From assembly GCA_963682025.1 (NCBI GenBank), contig OY821517.1:231611603-231675602 (forward strand): DNA of 64,000 nucleotides. Direction: 5' to 3'. The stretch comes from Cordilura impudica. Taxonomy: Eukaryota > Arthropoda > Insecta > Diptera > Scathophagidae. The notes below the pieces were generated by a model that was not told where the DNA came from, ran no database searches, and saw only the letters and a list, made by a program, of their open reading frames with translations. Positions 32,014-44,139 of this stretch are shown here, piece after piece (the first letter of the stretch is position 1; each line of letters starts with the position of its first letter). A program made the position numbers and the translations under genes.

Positions 32014-33445
32014 TACATCATCATTGACCGGTCACGCTTGATTATAATGAAACACGACTTATTATTATTTTTATTTATTTATTGTATTAAACATCAAAAA
32101 ATTCGAAATTAAAAATAAACATGAAATATTAAAATATTAAAAACACAACAATATCACCAATTCCGAAACGTGTTGATAACTTTGAGACAATGTTGAAACA
32201 GGAGAATGGGCTTAACTTAATACAGATATTTAAACAACTTTATTGACTTTTCACTTGAAACACCCCTCAAAGTGGTACGTAACTTAGCACTGAATAAATT
32301 GACTAAACTCAATAGAAATTTCCGGTAATGGGACTTTGTGAAATCAGTAGTTTCTTAAAGAAAACAATTTATTATAACACATATATATCAACAATTTATA
32401 TTAAAGCTTACCTTTTGAGTGTTGTGAATTAACAATTTCGGCCAAAACTGATACACTTCATTTGGAAAATTGATGAGTAAATGATGTATCTATTCAAATA
32501 CTGCTACCTTCGTTTGTACAGAACGGTGTGTGAGATATTGTGATAATACCTTCATAAATCAATTTGTTCAATATTCTGAGATCTTTGTTCTTTTGAAGGA
32601 ACTAATTTCATTATGGATGTGTTTATGGATACTGCACATTCCTTAATATTCTTCATATTATCAACATTATATTCCAGACACTATATTCCAGAATGGCATA
32701 AATTAAAACATTCGAGACAAATATTAAAACAAACTCCCATATCCATGTATGGCAACAGACTGAAAGATAGATATAAGGATTAGTGTAAAATTCTGCAAGG
32801 ACGATTTACTTTGTTTCTAGCTAGAATTTTTAATAAAATGTCAGCGCATTACCTTAATAAGTTCATTTGGTGATTGCGCATGTATTAACAATATACATAT
32901 TTATAGTGTCTTCCATGCGCACTGAACTGGAATCATTACGAATCGATTTAATAAACTGTGTCAGCATAGTGTCAGCTGCCAAGCCAATTGAACCTCTCTT
33001 TCTTTTATTAGAATCCTGGGAGGAGGTAAAGTCATTGGACAACACCTCTATAAGTTTTCGCATTTGGGCAGTTATTTTTCATATTAAATTCTTTAACCAA
33101 TCTGTGTGCGATATCAGTTGAATCATTTAAATAATCAGTTTTTTTTTTAATATACATGTATAAAGTATTAACTTTATTTATGTCTATATTTTTGTTTATT
33201 TTAACAATTTAAGTTAACACTGGAAAAAAACCTAAAAAGGTATATCCCGTTCGGATATCAGGGTGTAATATATAATAAATCAAATTGTGCAAAAATAAAA
33301 AAAAAGATTATAAAAAATAAGTAAAAAGTTATTTTTCTAGGTCTCTACAGGATTCGATAAAGCGACCATAAAATCAAAATTGATCCAACATAAAGAATGT
33401 ATTCCTTTACAGTCAATAGACTTTATATTTTTAAACCGGAACGCG
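32014..33445. other. Unassigned AT-rich sequence; weak coding trace on minus strand
   Basis: No recognisable element or gene. At 33121-32863 the minus strand gives an open stretch with a basic KRKRGS block and codon-like composition, with one frame change near 33060. I cannot assign it; it may be a fragment of a decayed host or transposon exon. Confidence 0.3.
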
Positions 33446-33754
33446 TGGAATTGAAACATATTTTATTCCAATTATTCGTTTATTTATTTTATTTTTTTTT
33501 TATATTAAATAAACCGCAATAAAAGCAATTAAAAGTATATTTTAATACCTTCAATAGACCTTTTTGGTATCAAATTAAATTGCTTTTTATTTCCAATTGA
33601 TTGCTTTTAATATTTTTAATCGTTAAACAAGTCCCAAATATATATTCATCACTGTTGAATTAACATAATTCAATAATAAACTTGTTGAATGTTACTATCA
33701 TAATATATCAATGTTAACAAGTAGTTTTAACAGTGATGTGTACAGAATACGGTA
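33446..33754. repeat. ~300-bp tandem repeat, unit 1
   Basis: Matches 42250-42550 on the other side of BEL2 over most of its length. Shared blocks are AAAAGCAATTAAAAGTATAT, TTTATTTCCAATTGATTGCT and CATAATTCAATAATAAACTT. It ends with the CGGTA target site. Confidence 0.8.
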
Positions 33755-34161
33755 TGTTTGCCGTAAATGCAGAAGATTTTGGGAATAAAGAAAAAACAAG
33801 ATTTTTAGATTTATTAAAAATGAGAAAATTCTCAATATTTTATTTAAAAAATAAATTACCTTTAAAATGGACGGTATATAAGTATGTTGAGGATCCGTGT
33901 AAACAATGTGTTCGTCAAAACGTTCAAACGAAGATTAAAAAAAAGTTACATCTAACTAGGATAGAAAGAGGCAACAAGCAATGTTTTTAGATACAGTTAA
34001 CGGTTTACTCGCTAGAATCTATGTAAATACTCCCTGCAAAGATGTTTACAAAAAGGAGTAAAACTTAGATTCTAACTAGTAATTAACCCTTAAAGAGGGT
34101 GAGGGTTTGCAAAAGGGCAAACTAAATTAATAAGCAAAATAAAAGAATTTGTGCTTAAACA
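33755..34161 (-). repeat. BEL2 3' LTR (407 bp)
   Basis: Minus strand TGTTTAAGCA...GGCAAACA. It contains an inverted repeat at 34012-34076 (arms GCTAGAATCTATG and CTTAGATTCTAAC) that is also present in the diverged BEL1 LTR. Confidence 0.95.
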
Positions 34162-34400
34162 TTGCCGGCCACCTTGCAACACTAGAGGAGGTTGCAACAA
34201 AGTCTAAGCTAGGTAAACGAGAGAGGTTACAAAGGCAAGGAAAGGTAAAAGTATAATAAATGTTTTTTCGTAATTTTAAATATTTCATGTATATATATAT
34301 TTTTTTTTTTAAATTTTTTCAAAAAACACTTAAAACTAATGGTCAAGGGACCAGCTGATCAAGGGATCAGACCAGTATAGACTGGGTTTTCGTCGAGCGG

Positions 34401-35462
34401 TCAAGGGACCGCGTTGATCCAAGGGGACCTGTCCTCTAAAGAGGCGATTGGCCAGAAATGTGCCATTGGAAGACCCGGGCTCGAACATATTTTTCCCTTA
34501 ATGATCTGAGGGTTTACTTCAGGTCCTAAGACCAAAGCTACCGGCCCAGATACGTTAAAACGGGGATCCGCCAATTGGAACCTGGCAAAATATTCCCGTA
34601 TGGAATCGGGAACAGACTCTGAAGGAGTCTTAACACCGCGCATTTTAGTTACTTTCGCAGTGAGCGAAATTCGTTGTGTAGGATCAAACGACGAACCGAC
34701 AGCTAATCGACAATATCCAATATTGTCCATTTTAGATACGGGCAGCCGCAATTGATGAACCAAGGATTCGCAGATGTAGCTAATGCTACAGCAAGGGTCC
34801 AGAGCTGCTCGTATCGGAATGGAGTTTGTCGGTAAGATGAGTCTGATCAACACAGTGGGGGAAAACGTGACAACATGACGGATGTGTAAGGGGCAAGTCT
34901 TTGAAACGGAGGACGACGGACGGTAAGTGGTAGACTGTGGTACGAGCGGGCCAGACGGAGTGCAAGGTAATGGTTTCTTTTTCGAACCAGACTGCATAGA
35001 ACGATCGGAATGTAAAAGGGTGTTATGATATCCTTTACATTGACCGCATTTAAACGTGCTTTTGCAATCTTTTGCGGAGTGCGAATGCGCTAAGCAGCGC
35101 GAACAATAGCGGTGAAGGATCACCATTCGTAGCTTCCGCTCATGGCTCAAATTTAAAAATTTATTGCACGCCCTTAATGGATGTTTACCACTACATACCC
35201 TACAATGGCGATTTGCGATTTCGGGATTACCATTCGAGCTCGAGGTTCCTTTGGTTTCCGATAAAAGTTCGGAAGTCGATGGCATTACTGGTGCTGGAGA
35301 ATCAGCAAACGGAGGCGGTACACCAACAGGAGCCGGTGTATCCTTCTTATCAGCAACGGGTGCAGCCAAAGGGGTTGCGGCAGAAACCGGTTCCACAATT
35401 TCCATTGCTTCCTCGTAGTCATCTAAGAGAGCATCATCAAAGAAGGTGGGTAATGCGTCCAT
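34401..35462 (-). CDS. BEL2 third ORF: nucleocapsid-plus-protease-like protein in env position, 353 aa
   Basis: Intact ORF between the pol end and the 3' LTR, same strand. It has an acidic, Pro/Ala/Ser-rich N-terminus (residues 1-80), three Cys/His knuckles (C87-C99, C120-C133, C139-H151), and a retropepsin-like segment with ALDPCCS (Asp about 222). A VALVLGPEVNPQIIKGK block (about 308-324) corresponds to LLGADLYPKILLGEI of the BEL Pol. Domain by domain it parallels the knuckle-to-protease part of the same element's own Gag-Pol, but sequence identity is low and it lacks capsid, RT and integrase. The start chosen is ATG 35462, four bases after a splice acceptor. It is visibly more GC-rich than the rest of BEL2. 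Function unknown; it has no membrane segment and is not an envelope protein. Confidence 0.85.
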   Translation of the reverse strand: MDALPTFFDDALLDDYEEAMEIVEPVSAATPLAAPVADKKDTPAPVGVPPPFADSPAPVMPSTSELLSETKGTSSSNGNPEIANRHCRVCSGKHPLRACNKFLNLSHERKLRMVILHRYCSRCLAHSHSAKDCKSTFKCGQCKGYHNTLLHSDRSMQSGSKKKPLPCTPSGPLVPQSTTYRPSSSVSKTCPLHIRHVVTFSPTVLIRLILPTNSIPIRAALDPCCSISYICESLVHQLRLPVSKMDNIGYCRLAVGSSFDPTQRISLTAKVTKMRGVKTPSESVPDSIREYFARFQLADPRFNVSGPVALVLGPEVNPQIIKGKICSSPGLPMAHFWPIASLEDRSPWINAVP

Positions 35463-35495
35463 AGTGCTAGGAAACAACAAATATTAGTGAAAATA
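35463..35495 (-). promoter_or_regulatory. Splice acceptor in front of the BEL2 third ORF
   Basis: Minus strand: CACTAAT (branch-point-like), then ATTTGTTGTTTCCTAG with the AG at 35468-35467, then CACTATGG. This is where a retroelement would place the acceptor of a spliced env mRNA. No donor has been proven. Confidence 0.55.
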
Positions 35496-35549
35496 ATAAA
35501 GTAAGATTTAATTGATTAGATTAGTCAAAATGACCAGTTTTGCGATATG

Positions 35550-38500
35550 TCATTGTACAACCCCATTCACAGTGCGTATATCAACGACCCTCACGTGACC
35601 GTCACTACCCGGGTAGGTTTTAACGACGCGACCTAATCTCCACGAAGTTGGAGGTAATTGTTCGTGCCGTATAACAACTAAATCATTAACCTGAATTTCA
35701 CCTGCCGTATTTTGCCATTTGTATCTTTTGTGTAAATTAATTAAGTATTCCTCTTTCCACCGTCGGCAAAAATGTTGAGAAATAGCTTTCATTCTTCTAA
35801 ATCGATTAACTAAACTTATAGGCATTTCACTAATTTCAGGCTCAGGAGGAGCAAGAATTGGAGAGCCAATTAAAAAATGACCAAGTGTTAGAGCAACCGG
35901 GTCTTGAGGGTTTTCTTTTATAGGACAAATAGGGCGCGAATTAAGGCACGCTTCTATTCTCGCAAGCAGAGTCGCGAATTCCTCAAATGTAAATTGAAAA
36001 GATTGAGCTTCTTTTCGAAAATGAAGTTTGAAGCTCTTTACACCGGCTTCCCATAGGCCACCCATATGAGGAGCACCTGCGGGGATAAAACGCCAAGTGA
36101 GACCCTGAATTGCATACGTAGAACACGTAGTGGTCTGACTATCTTTAAGAAAAGTTTTAAAGTCTTTCTCCAATTCACGAGACGCGCCTACAAAGTTTGT
36201 ACCGTTATCCGAAAATATTGTGATTGGACAACCTCGGCGTGAGATAAATCTCTGAAATGCTGCTAAGAAGATAGCCGTAGACAAATCAGAAGTTGCCTCC
36301 AGATGTATAGCTTTTGTGGAAAAGCATACAAAAACACAAACATAACCTTTTGTTATCTTACAAGCCCTACCATTGAAACTTTTAATATCAAAAGGACCTG
36401 CGAAATCAACACCAGTTGTAGTAAACGGTCTATCAAGTAAAGTCCTCTCAGGCAGTAGAGCGGCCATAATTTGACTACAATAACGTTTTCTTTCAAGAAT
36501 ACAACGTTTGCAGCGACCGAGGGATTTTAAGCGAGGGACCCAATATTCAATACGAAGTATTCGCAACATGAGCTGATTTCCACCGTGAATGGAAATCAAA
36601 TGAACAAACTCCGTTAAAAGTAGCGTAAATCTACTCGAATAAGGTAAAATAATTGGATGCTCTTCACTATAAGAAAGAGATGGGGATTTAACTAAACGAC
36701 CATTTAGCCTCATCACACCATCTTTGTCCAGAAATGGATTCAAAGGAATCAAAAAACTTTTCGAATTTAAAGGTTTCCTCTCCAAAAGACATTTATATTC
36801 ATCTGCAAAATGACACTTTTGAGAGATTATGGCTAAACGTAATTTAGTCCTTTTCATCTCGATACTAGAAAGAATAGTGTCTTCATACAAATTACGGTTT
36901 GATTTATGGGAAGGATGACAATTATAAAAAAAATCGCAAAATATAAGAAATGACGCGAAGCGCTTTATCAAGACGCGAATAATTATGAAGAATGTCGATA
37001 AAACCGTCATTTCCTTGCGTGTTCGTAAAGAACGAAGCATGAGTTTTAACTTTATGGCACTCAATATCAGTGTCAAGACGAGAAATATCAGAGATTTTCC
37101 ATTGCGTTTTTTCTTGGCGTAGCCATTTTGGTCCATGCCACCATAGGTCATTATCTGCCAGCTCCGACGGAGAAATACCACGACTGCCCAAATCGGCAGG
37201 ATTATCCTCAGATCTTACGTGATACCACTTATGCTGACCGACATTTTCCTGAATTCTGCACACCCTGTTTGCAACAAATGTGGTCCAAGAACAAGCATCC
37301 TTTTTTAACCAAGTAAGGACGATCGTAGAGTCAGTCCAAAATAAACTTGTTTAAGTCGTATATCGATTTCGCTCAGTATTGTCTTCACAAGTTCTGAAGC
37401 CAAAACTGCTCCGCAAAGTTCAAGTCGCGGAATCGAAATTGATTTTATAGGTGCCACTTTAGTTTTGCAAGATAATAAGTGGGTATATATATCGCCTTTG
37501 GGGGTTTCGATGCGGATATAAATTACCCCCGCGTATGCCTTTTCCGAGGCATCAGAAAAGACGTGAAGTTCGACGGACGAATCAGGGGTGTAAAGAACCC
37601 AGCGTGGAATTCGTATATTGTTGACTTCATGATATGAAGTAACGAACTTTTTCCACTCGTTTTCCGTTGAAAGTGGTAGAGAATTATCCCAATTAATGTT
37701 ATCTAACCAGACCTTCTGCATAATCATTTTCGCGACTACAACAACTGGACCTAGCGAACCCACAGGGTCAAACAACTTTGCAATCGTAGATAAAACTTCT
37801 CTTTTAGTGTGACTCGATTTATGTGCAATAGGATTTACACTAATGTAAAAAGAGTCCAGTTGAGCGTTCCATTGAATACCCAAAGTTTTAGAGCTACTTG
37901 ATTCCACAAAGGTCAAAACCTTAGCATCAACTAAATGTTCAGAAGGAAATCTGTCCAAAATTGTTCGTTCGTTAGATGTCCATTTTCGTAGTTCAAATTT
38001 AGCAGAAGACAAAGCTGCAATAAATTGATCACGAGCGATCGAAGCAGTTGAAATGTCGTGAGTCCCTGTCAAAACGTCGTCAACATACATACACTTCCGT
38101 AAAATGTGTGATGCTAAAGGGTACTCAGCTTCAGAATCGTCTGCTAATTGTAACAATGTCCGAATGGCAAGATAAGGAGCGCAGTTAACGCCAAAAGTCA
38201 CTGTTTGCAACTCATAGTCCTTAACGTCCTCCGTCGGAGAATCTCGAAATAAGATACGTTGAAATGGAGCATGAGCTGCATCAACTCTAACTTGTCGGTA
38301 CATTTGTGTAATGTCACAATTAAAAACAAATTTAAAAAGTCGCCACCTTAAAATTAATAGGACTAAGTCAGACTGTAAAGTAGGCCCAACATAGAGACAG
38401 TCGTTAAGACTATTCCCGTTCGAAGTTTTATTAGAGGCATTGAAAACGACTCTTAACTTTGTGGTATTTCGTTCAGGTTTATCGACTGGATGATGTGGCA

Positions 38501-40402
38501 AGTAACAAGCAAAAGTTGTTGCCGATGAAGGAGAAGAAATAAGTTTCATATGGTCTAGGTCCAAATATTCATTAACGACGCTATCATACAATTTCTTAAT
38601 CTCAGGTCTTCGTAAAAGAGAGGATTCTGTGCGATGATATTGTTTGAGAACACTTGGTCGAGATAAACCTAGATTTAAGTGTTGAGGAAATTCAGGTTTG
38701 AAAGGAAGGGTCACAATGTATCGACCATCAGAAGCTCGACGTGTAGTCTTCCTATAATTTTCTTCACAAATTTTATCAAAAGTTGAAAAAATTTTCCTTT
38801 TCGGATTTTCCTCAAGTTCCCAAAATCTGAGAAGATTTCTATTCAGGCAATTTTCTTCAGAAAAATCAACTTTAGTTGAATAGTCTTGAACTTGGGAATG
38901 ACAAATTGGACCAGTAATAATCCAACCGAAAATAGTATTTTGAGCTAATAAGGAGCCCAAAATATCTCGACGAATTTCACCTAAAAGTATTTTAGGGTAA
39001 AGATCAGCGCCAAGCAAAAGATCGACAGGTCTGCCATCGAAAAAGTTTTTATCTGCTGGGCAAATTATTCCTAAGATGAGAAGGAAGTACAAATGAAGGC
39101 AAATTGCCCGATATTTTAGATAAAACAAGAGCATTAGTTTCCACTACAATGGATGAATCAATAGGAGAGCCAATTTAAAGAGAACAAAGTTTTCTAGAGG
39201 TAGCAGAGACAGCTTGATTAACACCTGAAATTTGAGCATTCGTAGAATGCGTCGAAAGTTTCAAGCGATTTTGCAATCGTTCACAAATGAACGAAGCTTC
39301 AAAAGCCGGGTCAATAAGGGCCCGAGCTGGATAGTCGTACCCTGGTGAATAATATTCACCATTGCTGTCCCCAAAATCACAGTCCTATCTTGTGAGGTAT
39401 GAAATACCTGTCGATTTAAAGGAGCTGTGGCATTGTTGCTATTTGACGAAGAGGGGAAAGAATTCATGGGTATGGAGTTGGTAAGTCGAGAGGCTATAAC
39501 CGGACTCGCACCCGAATTAGAATTATGAGTTTCCTTAACTAAACTATCAGATTTCGGCAACTCCCGATGTAGCGTCGTATGATGACGCTTATTGCAGATG
39601 GAACAATTATAACTGCTATTACAATTTTTAGCTTCATGTGTTGTTGAAAGACAATGGACACAACAATGAAACTTTTTAATGGTAGAATATCTGTCCGCAA
39701 TCGATAAACTTTTAAAACGATGACAAGATCGTAAAAAGTGGACTTGATTTTTACATAAAATGGAAGAGGCATTTGAAGAGGAAGCAGCATTAGAATGATG
39801 CGCTTTTATTTTATGTTCAGAAGCCTTTTTGGCAGGTTCTGAACTTCTTAAATCACGAAGACAATTTAAAGTTTGGGTTCTTTCCATCAGAAAGTGGTCC
39901 AAATCTTTCCAGAGAGACAAGGCCGATTTGTCTTTTACACTCTGTTCCCAAATATTAACAGTATTTACAGGTAACCGCTGAATGCACATAAAAACTAATA
40001 TTGGCTCCCAGCTTTGAGTAGAAATGTCATAAGTAGACATGGCTGTAAGGCAACCGTTTATACCGCGTTGTAAAGCTTTTAAATTCACACTAGTCTCCTT
40101 ATCATAAAAGGGAAGACTGAAAAGCGTTTTGAGTTGGTTGTTAACCAACATACGAGGATTATCGTACGTTTCTCTCAAATTTCGCCAAGCTATATCAAAA
40201 CCAGCATTAATAAGTGGACATTTTGAAACAATCTTACGCGCCTCACCACTCGTTTTTCGAACCAAATGGCACAAACGCTCAATATTGCTTAAGCGAGAAT
40301 TATTTATGTATACCGCGGTAAAAATATCACTATATAGCCAAAAATTAGAATCTGCAGACAAGCCCTCGGCTTCGCGGAACTAGGCTTAAAAAAAAACGGT
40401 AC

Positions 40403-40435
<33 letters not shown>

Positions 40436-40867
40436 AGTGGGCCAAGAAAGATAGTCACCCTCGGAAACGTCTGTATAGCACGGCGGCAGAGTCAAATTAT
40501 GGCAGAAGTTATCAGAAGAATTTAAGTCTACAGGCGAAGACTGATCCTTCGATTTTGCCTTGGTTTCGAAATTGTGCAATTTATCATTGATCATTGCTAA
40601 ACAATTAACGTACGCGTTAAATGTTGCCTCGTATTTTGACTCAGCAGCGTCAACATCTTCGGGTTCCGCGTCTTCAGAATTTTCGAGATAACTAAGACAA
40701 GTACGGTATGAAGATTTAGCTTGTTCCCATAACAAGTTAATTTCCTTACCGCGTATTTCTAAATTAAAACTCGAATGAAGTTCCTCACGAATGTCGTTAA
40801 ATTTAGCTTCGTATTTTATAAGAGCATCAGAATCTCTAATAAAAACATCAAGGGCTGTTTCAGGCAT
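35550..40867 (-). pseudogene. BEL2 Gag-Pol, several frame changes
   Basis: From the ATG at 40867: Gag N-part to about 40434, a 97-bp insertion that shifts the frame, then the knuckle region (about 39790-39560) and the protease region with a frame change near 39330. RT follows with YVDDVLTG (about 38090) and RNase H. Further changes lie near 39070, 37310 and 36920. Integrase has a GRCKRC finger, GVDFAGPF, FSDNGTNF and GGLWEAGVKSFK (DDE residues all present), open to 35550. The stop there is a TGA after VNGVVQ, but the same frame continues HIAKLVIL, resembling the usual BEL Pol terminus, so the natural end was probably a little further on. Confidence 0.9.
40333..40429 (+). mobile_element. 97-bp polyadenylated retroposed insertion in BEL2 gag
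   Basis: BEL1 shows the uninterrupted sequence (CCTAAAAGTGGGCCAAG). The insert carries CCCTCGGCTTCGCGGAACTA and ends in 25 A; ACTA (40329-40332, 40430-40433) is duplicated around it. Short, with a tail of A: SINE-like or a retroposed small RNA. The source is unknown. Confidence 0.7.
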
Positions 40868-41842
40868 TTTGTCAAAATTTTATTAAAAAAAAATTTAATA
40901 AAAACGAAAATTTCCGAAAAACACGATAAATGCACTAAAATTTTGAATTTATAAATTACTTTTATTAAAAAATGCCAATTGAGAATACAAAAAATAAATC
41001 TCAATAAAAAAACACAAGCTAAATATGTCGCGACTATACCGGACACGGTACGTATGCAGGTCGATATGAAGCTAGTGTAAACAAACACAGCTTGTAAAAT
41101 ATTCAAATATAAAAAAATCGTATACGCGAATAAAACACAAAAGAAAATAAAAACACTTCGATAATATATATGCACGTATGTATATATAGCTGTCAACAGT
41201 ATTAAGGGTTTGTTTTATAAAATAATAAACCAATATATGTATGTAAAAACACAAGATCACTAATCGCAAACCCGACGGCACTTTGCAAATAAATAAAGGA
41301 ACCGATTTTAAAATATATTATTAAAAAATAATTACACTTTTAATTCCGTATATTATTTATTAAACCAACAAAATTTTTTTTAAAGAAATTTAACACGAAA
41401 AAAAATTTAATTTGTCCGTCCATGTAAACAAAACGCACTGTTGTAAAAAAGAGTATCCAAAAGAAGTGTAATGACAAAGTGTCAAAACAAAGGTACTGTT
41501 TAAAAAAATATTACGACGAAGGGTTGTAACGCGATCAATCACAATAATATGAAAAAGTATTAAGGAACAAATGCTTTTTTATTATAGGTAAAAATTAATC
41601 TTAATAAAAAAAATGTATTTTCACTTTTTCTTTTAATTTTATAAACACGATTTATTTTCACACTTGCACTATTTAAAAACTAATGTACGCACCTTTTAAA
41701 ATTGAAGATTACAAAAAATTGAAGCTGAGGTGGCAGTTGTTGTTGATGCAGCAAGATGGCTGAATTTCTGCAAATTGAAATGAAATGAAATCTTTATTTC
41801 CAATTTAAACTCGAAAAAAAGGATCCGGTTCGGATGACCAAA
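40868..41842 (-). other. BEL2 untranslated leader and primer-like site
   Basis: AT-rich, no gene. Directly inside the LTR is TGGTCATCCGAACCGGATCC (minus strand, from about 41840), the counterpart of the BEL1 site. Confidence 0.6.
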
Positions 41843-42249
41843 TGTTTGCCGTAAATGCAGAAGATTTTGGGAATAAAGAAAAAACAAGATTTTTAGATTT
41901 ATTAAAAATGAGAAAATTCTCAATATTTTATTTAAAAATAAATTACCTTTAAAATGGACGGTATATAAGTATGTTGAGGATCCGTGTGAACAATATGTTC
42001 GTCAAAACGTTCAAACGAAGATTAAAAAAAAAGTTACATCTAACTAGGATAGAAAGAGGCAACAAGTAATGTTTTTAGATGCCGTTAACGGTTTACTCGC
42101 TAGAATCTATGTAAATACTCCCTACAAAGATGTTTACAAAAAGGAGTAAAACTTAGATTCTAACTAGTAATTAACCCTTAAAGAGGGTGAGGGTTTGCAA
42201 AAGGGCAAACTAAATTAATAAGCAAAATAAAAGAATTTGTGCTTAAACA
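41843..42249 (-). repeat. BEL2 5' LTR (407 bp)
   Basis: Same ends and length as the 3' LTR; about 98% identical by eye. Confidence 0.95.
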
Positions 42250-42550
42250 CGGTATATTGAAATCTATTTTGTTCCCGTTATTCGCCTTTTCGTATTTTTT
42301 GAACACTTAAACACATTAAAAGCAATTAAAAGTATATTTTAATACGTTCCATAAACCTTCAAAATCAATTGCTTTTTATTTCCAATTGATTGCTTTTAAT
42401 ATTTTTAATGCAACATTGTTAAATAAGTCCCAAATATGTATTCATCACCGTTGAATTAACATAATTCAATAATAAACTTGTTAAATGTTATTTACATAAT
42501 ATATCAATGTTAACAAATAGTTTTAACATTGATGTATACAAGTTTGTTAG
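42250..42550. repeat. ~300-bp tandem repeat, unit 2
   Basis: Second unit of the repeat at 33446, starting with the CGGTA duplication. Removing BEL2 leaves two head-to-tail units. Confidence 0.8.
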
Positions 42551-44139
42551 TAAAACTAAATGTTATAAAAAAAAATTTGTAAAGATTGACTTACATACAT
42601 TGATCGACTTATTCCCACGATGAAAGATCTTTCATAGCTGGATGATGTTTGTTGCTGACATATTTAATTCAATTTAATTAGTAAATTTAATTATATTTTA
42701 TTTAATTTAATTAATTTTTTCGCGTTGTAGTTTTCCAATCTTCGAAAAAAACCACTGCTCTATTCACAACTCGAGTTTTATCGATATGATGATTTTTGTT
42801 TCTTTTATATTATTTAGACAAATGCTACAGTTTAATACGAAGCAGTATATTTTAATCACAATTCAATCTATCTTTTTCTTTTTATATCAAATGGCACAAT
42901 ATTAATATCGAAAGCGATGTTTTTATATGTACTTTATGTAAAAACCGCGTTTTCTTGCTGACTTTTGCACTTTGCGAATTAAGCTGGTGGTAAGTATAAC
43001 TAACAAGAATATAATAAAAAAAATTAACACTAAATATATTTAAGAATGTATTTCTTTATTTTTTTTCATAGAATTTTAGGTTGTATTTACATTTGGGTGT
43101 ATCACGTTCTCTTTTTATCTAGCTTTAGTCATTTATGTGGATTTATATGAAACAAAATGGATTTATGTTTTTGATTAGATAGGGATTTTAAATATTTTTT
43201 TTTCTTACTAGCCAATATTTACATTTTTAAAGTTAGAAAATCTTTATATCATAATTTTAACCGATTTTATATTTTCATTTTAACCCTTTCACACACTTTC
43301 GTTGGCTAATTTGATAATTTTCTTTACTTTCACCCTCCGTAGACTTCTTTTAAGTAAAATTTTACTAGTTTATCAGTTTCTAATATAAGCACTTTCACTA
43401 CCGTGTCTTTTAGACTTCACACGTTTTAATTTGGTTTTTTCTTTTCCTAGTCTTTATATAGAATTCCTAAAATTTTACACTGCGCTTTTCGGATGCTTGT
43501 AGAAAAAAAATTGCTCGTTCCCCAAAAAAAATTTTGCAACAGGTTACGTTGAATTCGGGTTTCCCAAAACAGGACTCTAGTGGAACCTACTCCCCTAGCA
43601 ATATATGCAGCGTAAAAGGTGTGTTTTCGTTTGCTTTGTATAATGAAACGACGCTTTTGCAGATGTAATTGGATTTGCTGGATCATAAACAGTTCTTTAA
43701 AGAAATTACTCGGATTTTGAGAACATACTAGTGGTGTTTTACACAGCCAATATTTGGGGAGATTAATCAAAACCCTCGGAAACCAAATCAGTAAAATCCT
43801 GTATAAAAAAGAGAATCAGAACGATGATTTGAATAGCTTCACACGTGACGATCCGCAGAAAAAAAAAATCGGTTTTACCTACACCCTAGCTATATATACC
43901 ACGAAATGGATGGTTGTAATTTTTTTGTTTTTTGGAAATATTGCGTTAATTCAGCGGTAATATACAAAAAAAATGTATTTACAGCTAAAGTAAATGAAAT
44001 GCTACATGGTGAGTTAGAAGGATTAATAATCTAATTTTAAGTCAGGGTTTAAGATAACGAAGATCAAAAAAAAAAAACTATGTAAAAGAAATAATGTACC
44101 ACAACCTTTTCTAATTGTTTTGCTACAAGTGCCTCTACA
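42551..44139. other. Unassigned sequence, no gene seen
   Basis: AT-rich. Open frames at 43447-43770 (minus) and 43754-43960 (plus) overlap each other, contain no motif and have no relatives here, so I do not call them. Confidence 0.4.

Larger units (their letters stand above)
33755..42249 (-). mobile_element. BEL/Pao retrotransposon BEL2, full length
   Basis: 8495 bp with two 407-bp LTRs (TG...CA on the minus strand) and a perfect 5-bp target duplication CGGTA (33750-33754, 42250-42254), the duplication length usual for BEL/Pao. Order on the minus strand: 5' LTR, primer-like site, leader, Gag-Pol (broken), a third ORF, 3' LTR. The two LTRs differ by about six substitutions and two single-base indels. 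It sits between two units of a tandem repeat. Confidence 0.95.

Noticed and set aside
23770..32040. TTGACCGGTCA on both sides of element B as target duplication
   Set aside because: Errantiviruses make 4-bp duplications, and neither copy abuts an LTR end; the decamer is palindromic and may be coincidence. It is noted as a breakpoint feature only.
43447..43960. Overlapping ORFs of 107 and 68 codons
   Set aside because: Opposite strands, no motifs, no relatives in the window, low-complexity codon use.
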